From Flavobacteriales bacterium UBA720 (GTDB lineage Bacteria > Bacteroidota > Bacteroidia > Flavobacteriales > Weeksellaceae), in assembly GCA_002297505.1 (NCBI GenBank), contig DBLQ01000006.1, positions 1-8,612 of the forward strand: 8,612 nucleotides of DNA. The letters run 5' to 3'. A program made the position numbers and the translations under genes. This document shows positions 5,610 through 8,612 of this stretch, one piece after another (position 1 is the first letter of the stretch; the number at the start of each line of letters is the position of its first letter). The notes below the pieces were generated by a model. It was not told the DNA's origin. It searched no databases and saw only the letters and a program-made list of their open reading frames with translations.

Positions 5610-7223
5610 TTAATGTTGATGAACCTCAGACAAAACCGGTCCCGAGGAAACCAATTCCAGAGCTTCATCATTATCTGTAAATTGCTCAAAATATTTGATA
5701 TATCTCGCCGCCAAATCTTTAGCTTTAGCTTCCCAATCAGAATTATTCTCATAAGTATCTCTTGGATCTAGGATGTTTTCGGAAACATTTGGTAATGCAA
5801 CAGGGAATTCCAGATTCATTACAGGAACTTTATTTGTATCAGCTTTATCAATGCTTCCGTCTATAATAGCATCGATAATCGCTCTGGTATCTTTGAGAGA
5901 AATTCGCTTTCCGGTTCCGTTCCAGCCCGTGTTGACCAAATAGGCTTTCGCACCGTGTTCCTTCATTTTTCCTATTAACGTTTTGGAATACATTGTCGGA
6001 TGCAATGTCAAAAATGCTTCTCCAAATGCGGGAGAAAAAGAAGGTGTCGGCTCTGTGATACCGCGTTCTGTTCCAGCTAATTTTGATGTATATCCACAAA
6101 GGAAATGATATTGCGCCTGTTGGTCTGTCAGGATAGAAACCGGGGGTAAAACCCCGAATGCATCTGCCGACAAATAAATGATTTTACTCGCGTGACCAGC
6201 TTTGGAAGGCAGAACAATTTTGCTGATATGATAAATCGGATAGGAAACTCTTGTATTTTCTGTAATGGAACCGTCAGCATAATCTACGTTGCCATCGGCA
6301 TCTGTAATCACATTTTCCAACAATGCATCTCTTCTGATAGCGCCGTAGATGTCCGGCTCTTTTTCTTTACTTAAGTCAATCACCTTGGCATAGCAACCAC
6401 CTTCGTAATTGAAAACACCATTGTGATCCCAGCCGTGCTCATCATCGCCAATCAGATATCTTTTCGGGTCAGCAGAAAGCGTTGTTTTTCCGGTTCCGGA
6501 AAGACCGAAGAAAACGGCTACATCACCTTCTTCTCCAACGTTGGCAGAACAATGCATAGAAGCCATTCCTTTCAGAGGAAGGTAATAGTTCATTATCGCA
6601 AACATTCCCTTTTTCATCTCGCCGCCGTACCAGGTTCCACCGATAATCTGCATTTTCTTGGTTAAATCAAACATGACGAACACTTCGGAATTCAGTCCGT
6701 GTTGTTGCCAATTCGGATTGACTGATTCTGAGGAATTGATGACCACAAAATCCGGCTCGCCATAATTCTGAAGGTCATAATGTGAAGGACGGATGAACAT
6801 ATTCATCACAAAATGCGCCTGCCAGGCTACTTTGGTCACGAATCTCACTTTCAGTCTCGTGTCCTCATTGGAGCCGCAATAGGTATCTACCACATAAATG
6901 GTATCACCGGAAAGGTCCTTGGTTACGATGTCTTTTAACTCATCAAAAATTTCGACTGTAGTTGGGCGGTTGATGTTTCCGTCCCACCAAATCGTATCTT
7001 TCGTAATCGCATCATTAACGATGTACCGGTCTTTCGGAGATCTGCCGGTGAAGATTCCGGTTTTCACTGCTACGGCGCCAGACTTTGTCAATACGCCTTT
7101 GGCAAATCCGGAATTATTCGGGTCCATTTCCGCCTGGAAAATTTCTTCATAAGAGGGATTGTGGATGATTTCTTTCGGATTGAAAATACCCTGACGTTCA
7201 AGATAAGATTTTAACTTGTCCAT
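5610..7223 (-). CDS. pckA: Phosphoenolpyruvate carboxykinase (ATP)
   Basis: PckA converts oxaloacetate and ATP to phosphoenolpyruvate, CO2 and ADP, the committing step of gluconeogenesis, and in some bacteria runs in reverse to fix CO2. The 537 residues match the ATP-dependent family (E. coli 540). Motifs in order: RSPKDRY (61-67, oxaloacetate-binding Arg), GGTWYGGEMKKGMF (195-208) and SMHCSAN (222-228) for metal binding, the P-loop GLSGTGKTTLS (240-250), kinase-2 motif LIGDDEHGW (257-265), ENTRVSYPI (322-330) with the transition-state Arg, GYTSKLAGTERG (377-388), and adenine-site region AYLVNTGWNGTGKRISLKDT (427-446). All catalytic residues are intact. The start is ATG 7223 because MDKLKSYLERQGI is a normal N-terminus; the open frame to 7286 runs through the promoter. 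It is transcribed from its own promoter (7258-7287) and ends at the bidirectional terminator 12 bases on. Two inverted repeats sit just upstream of the promoter. Confidence 0.98.
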   Translation of the reverse strand: MDKLKSYLERQGIFNPKEIIHNPSYEEIFQAEMDPNNSGFAKGVLTKSGAVAVKTGIFTGRSPKDRYIVNDAITKDTIWWDGNINRPTTVEIFDELKDIVTKDLSGDTIYVVDTYCGSNEDTRLKVRFVTKVAWQAHFVMNMFIRPSHYDLQNYGEPDFVVINSSESVNPNWQQHGLNSEVFVMFDLTKKMQIIGGTWYGGEMKKGMFAIMNYYLPLKGMASMHCSANVGEEGDVAVFFGLSGTGKTTLSADPKRYLIGDDEHGWDHNGVFNYEGGCYAKVIDLSKEKEPDIYGAIRRDALLENVITDADGNVDYADGSITENTRVSYPIYHISKIVLPSKAGHASKIIYLSADAFGVLPPVSILTDQQAQYHFLCGYTSKLAGTERGITEPTPSFSPAFGEAFLTLHPTMYSKTLIGKMKEHGAKAYLVNTGWNGTGKRISLKDTRAIIDAIIDGSIDKADTNKVPVMNLEFPVALPNVSENILDPRDTYENNSDWEAKAKDLAARYIKYFEQFTDNDEALELVSSGPVLSEVHQH

Positions 7224-7257
7224 TTTTAATTTTTTTTGAAGATTAAAGGTGTTGCGA

Positions 7258-7287
7258 CAAATGTAAAAATATCGGGGAATTATCAAA
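7258..7287 (-). promoter_or_regulatory. Promoter of pckA
   Basis: On the minus strand TTTG (7287-7284) is followed by 18 bases and TACATTTG (7265-7258), a full match to TAnnTTTG. The predicted start of transcription is near 7250-7253, leaving a short A/T-rich leader of about 28 bases before ATG 7223, with no Shine-Dalgarno sequence. It shows pckA can be transcribed independently of the GHMP kinase gene. Confidence 0.75.
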
Positions 7288-7296
7288 GTTTTTATA

Positions 7297-7326
7297 AACT
7301 GACTTTCATCAGTTCAAATTAATTTG
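7297..7326. repeat. Two adjacent inverted repeats upstream of the pckA promoter
   Basis: AACTGA (7297-7302) and TCAGTT (7309-7314) are a 6-bp inverted repeat with a 6-base centre. It directly abuts CAAATTAATTTG (7315-7326), a perfect 12-base palindrome. They lie about 10 bases upstream of the pckA TTG box and 16 bases past the GHMP kinase stop codon. They could be operator half-sites for pckA or a weak end to the kinase transcript. AT-rich palindromes can also arise by chance. Confidence 0.4.
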
Positions 7327-7341
7327 ATAATCTATTAACAA

Positions 7342-8244
7342 TCAGTTAATTAAATCGTTCCAGGAAAATATTCTGGAGAAACCCTGTGATTTGAAATAGC
7401 TTTCGTAATCTCCAAATTTGGACGTTAGAACGAAATCTCCGCCCCAGGCTCCCAAACTTTTGACAAAGCTCGGGCAATTTTGAAAATATTTTTGTTTCAC
7501 GGTTGGGATTCCAAGAAAATCAGACAGATTTTGCTCGTGAATGGTCATCAATTCTGAAAATTCTTCCAAATTCTGACAATTGATAATGTTTTTGGTTAAT
7601 TCAGAATATTGATTGATTAATTCCGTTGAAGTCGGCCTGGACTTGTAATGAGAAATCCCTTCTCTCGTATCTTGCTTTTGATTGAGATGAATGAAAATCA
7701 GCTCATCTCTAAAACTCGGATCAAATTTTATTTTATGATAAGTCCTTTCAGGAAAACGGCTGTAGAGAACCGCAGATTTTTCTTTGGCTACAGCCACGTC
7801 GTAGCCGCTACCGCCAAGACTTTCTTCATTCAATTTAAATGGATCAATGCCGGCCCATTCCGCCAGATTGTTCATCAAAGAAGAACTGCTGCCTAAGCCG
7901 AAGTCTGAAGGAAACTGAAGATTGGTTTTGATGTGATAGGAAGTATCACTTTTTAGTTTGGTTTCAGAAAGATTCTGAACATTTCTGAGCACTTTGAGAA
8001 TGAAGTCAGCCGCTTTGGAATCATTGGTTTCAAGGACTTTCCAATTTTTATAATCAATTTTAGCCTTGAGCCATAATTGATTCTGATGATAAGCTTCCCA
8101 AATAATTAAAGATTTTCGATCTTCATGCTCCTCATAAAAAAGCTCTTGTCCCAGCTTTGTTGGAACAGCCAGGACAAGAGCGCCATCAACAGCAACATAT
8201 TCTGAGGTAAGCATTAACTTGCCGGGAGAAAAAATTCTCTTCAT
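7342..8244 (-). CDS. GYDIA-family GHMP kinase, probable mevalonate-pathway kinase
   Basis: The 300-residue protein has the three GHMP kinase motifs: SPGKLMLTSEYVAVDGA (6-22) for substrate binding, FGLGSSSSLMNNL (115-127) for the phosphate-binding loop, and LGAWGGDFVL (264-273) as the C-terminal glycine-rich motif. GGSGYDVAVA (144-153) carries the GYD(I/V)A signature of a Bacteroidota-type GHMP family; its Asp149 is the likely catalytic base, as in mevalonate kinase. Flavobacteria make isoprenoids through mevalonate, and I recall such genes beside HMG-CoA reductase genes. A mevalonate or phosphomevalonate kinase role is therefore inferred, not shown; no other pathway gene lies in the window. 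ATG 8244 gives the expected SPGK spacing. It is cytosolic and ends with TGA 55 bases before the pckA -33 box region. No convincing promoter is visible in the 36 AT-rich bases upstream; the hairpin repeat cluster lies beyond them. Confidence 0.9.
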   Translation of the reverse strand: MKRIFSPGKLMLTSEYVAVDGALVLAVPTKLGQELFYEEHEDRKSLIIWEAYHQNQLWLKAKIDYKNWKVLETNDSKAADFILKVLRNVQNLSETKLKSDTSYHIKTNLQFPSDFGLGSSSSLMNNLAEWAGIDPFKLNEESLGGSGYDVAVAKEKSAVLYSRFPERTYHKIKFDPSFRDELIFIHLNQKQDTREGISHYKSRPTSTELINQYSELTKNIINCQNLEEFSELMTIHEQNLSDFLGIPTVKQKYFQNCPSFVKSLGAWGGDFVLTSKFGDYESYFKSQGFSRIFSWNDLIN

Positions 8245-8280
8245 ATGTTGCTGTTATTTTTATTATTAATTAAACCAATA

Positions 8281-8488
8281 TGTCGCTCCTACGGAGCTTT
8301 CAATTGATGAGTTATAATTTTCTACAAATATTTCGCTCCTTCGGAGCTTTACAAATGTTGAGTTATTCTCTATAAATATTTTGCTTTCACAAAGCTTTTA
8401 TAGACTGTCAAATTGTATCGCTCCTACGGAGCTTTCAATTGATCGGTTAAAAATTTTTCTACAAACATTTCGCTCCTACGGAGCTAAT
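8281..8488. repeat. Cluster of five short hairpin repeats upstream of the GHMP kinase
   Basis: The core TCGCTCCTACGGAGCTTT, a 5-bp stem GCTCC/GGAGC with a 3-base loop, occurs at 8283, 8333 (loop TTC), 8418 and 8470 (3' flank differs). A diverged copy at 8381 reads GCTTTCACAAAGC. Spacings are 50, 48, 37 and 52 bases. Copies 1 and 4 are identical over 26 bases (8283-8308 and 8418-8443). The segments between share AT-rich words such as TTCTACAAA(T/C)ATT before the stem (copies 2 and 5) and GAGTTAT after it (copies 1 and 2). No open frame is credible here. It looks like a tandem run of a short dispersed palindromic element; I cannot check copy number elsewhere. It is not a CRISPR array. Confidence 0.75.
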
Positions 8489-8498
8489 CACTATAGTG
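8489..8498. repeat. Ten-base palindrome CACTATAGTG
   Basis: CACTATAGTG is a perfect 10-base palindrome placed directly after the last hairpin repeat, at the switch from AT-rich repeat DNA to the GC-richer segment that follows. It may mark the element boundary or bind a dimeric regulator. Nothing more can be said. Confidence 0.3.
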
Positions 8499-8512
8499 TT
8501 TTCAAACGTTTT

Positions 8513-8612
8513 ACCGTAGCAAAAACCGCAGCCCGAGCTGAGTGGAGCTCATCCCGAAAATAGCATTGGCCCATGATACGGTTTTTCGGGATAGCGGGAA
8601 CGGAGCGCGGAA
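8513..8612. other. GC-richer structured intergenic segment, cut by the window end
   Basis: No gene is credible here. Composition is clearly more GC-rich than the flank. ATCCCGAAAA (8551-8560) and TTTTCGGGAT (8583-8592) form a perfect 10-bp stem with a 22-base loop. The same 3' arm region can instead pair upstream: AAAAACCG (8521-8528) with CGGTTTTT (8579-8586), or ACCGTA (8513-8518) with TACGGT (8577-8582). GAGCT/AGCTC (8535-8539 and 8546-8550) makes a further small stem. The segment continues past the edge with a purine-rich GC stretch. It could be an untranslated leader, a structured RNA, or part of a dispersed intergenic repeat. Confidence 0.5.

Noticed and set aside
7224..7286. Longer PckA starting at 7286
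   Set aside because: The extension is translated across the -33 and -7 boxes of the pckA promoter and adds residues not seen in the family.
8281..8488. Possible CRISPR array (regularly spaced short palindromic units)
   Set aside because: The conserved core is only about 18 bases, the units are degenerate, the intervening segments resemble each other instead of being unique, and there are no cas genes.
8381..8563. 60-codon plus-strand frame over repeats and the GC-rich segment
   Set aside because: It crosses hairpin repeats and the composition boundary, and its translation has no family features.
1..8612. tRNA, rRNA, insertion sequence, prophage, toxin-antitoxin or defence genes
   Set aside because: Reading both strands, I found no cloverleaf, rRNA segment, transposase, integrase or toxin-like small gene pair.

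Overview
The window reads as ordinary chromosomal DNA of a Bacteroidota bacterium, most likely a flavobacterium of the Chryseobacterium/Weeksellaceae type. The reasons are gene content (a type IX secretion Plug protein, a DUF4293 membrane protein divergent from rho, a Rho with a very long disordered insert, a GYDIA-type GHMP kinase) and expression signals. Start codons lack Shine-Dalgarno sequences, and five promoters fit the Bacteroidota pattern TTG-N18/19-TAnnTTTG at seven or eight of eight -7 box positions. Genus is inference; no rRNA or tRNA is present.

Layout. Positions 1-1210 are all minus strand: the 5' end of an exported protein gene (cut by the window edge), a six-helix membrane protein with a GTG start, and a DUF4293 membrane protein. 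Between the last two lies a terminator with the next promoter embedded in it. Positions 1211-1391 hold back-to-back overlapping promoters for DUF4293 (minus) and rho (plus), plus a hairpin in the rho leader. rho (1392-3197) ends at a hairpin shared with a convergent minus-strand pair: a T9SS Plug protein (3596-4810) followed by a small GNAT-like protein (3261-3563). Divergent from Plug is an MBL-fold hydrolase (4883-5521), which meets pckA (minus, 5610-7223) at a perfect bidirectional terminator. Behind pckA, on the same strand, is a GHMP kinase (7342-8244). The last 368 bases carry no gene. They hold a cluster of short hairpin repeats (8281-8488) and a GC-richer structured segment that runs to the window end.

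The genes do not form one pathway. They are housekeeping units: transcription termination (rho), gluconeogenesis (pckA), probable isoprenoid precursor synthesis (GHMP kinase), secretion (Plug), detoxification or thioester hydrolysis (MBL). I see no defence system, prophage, insertion sequence or CRISPR array. The points most worth a second look are the hairpin repeat cluster, where one unit shows compensatory stem changes; the 170-residue low-complexity insert of Rho; the interlocked rho/DUF4293 promoters with the leader hairpin; and the hairpin that presents the GNAT start codon in its loop.
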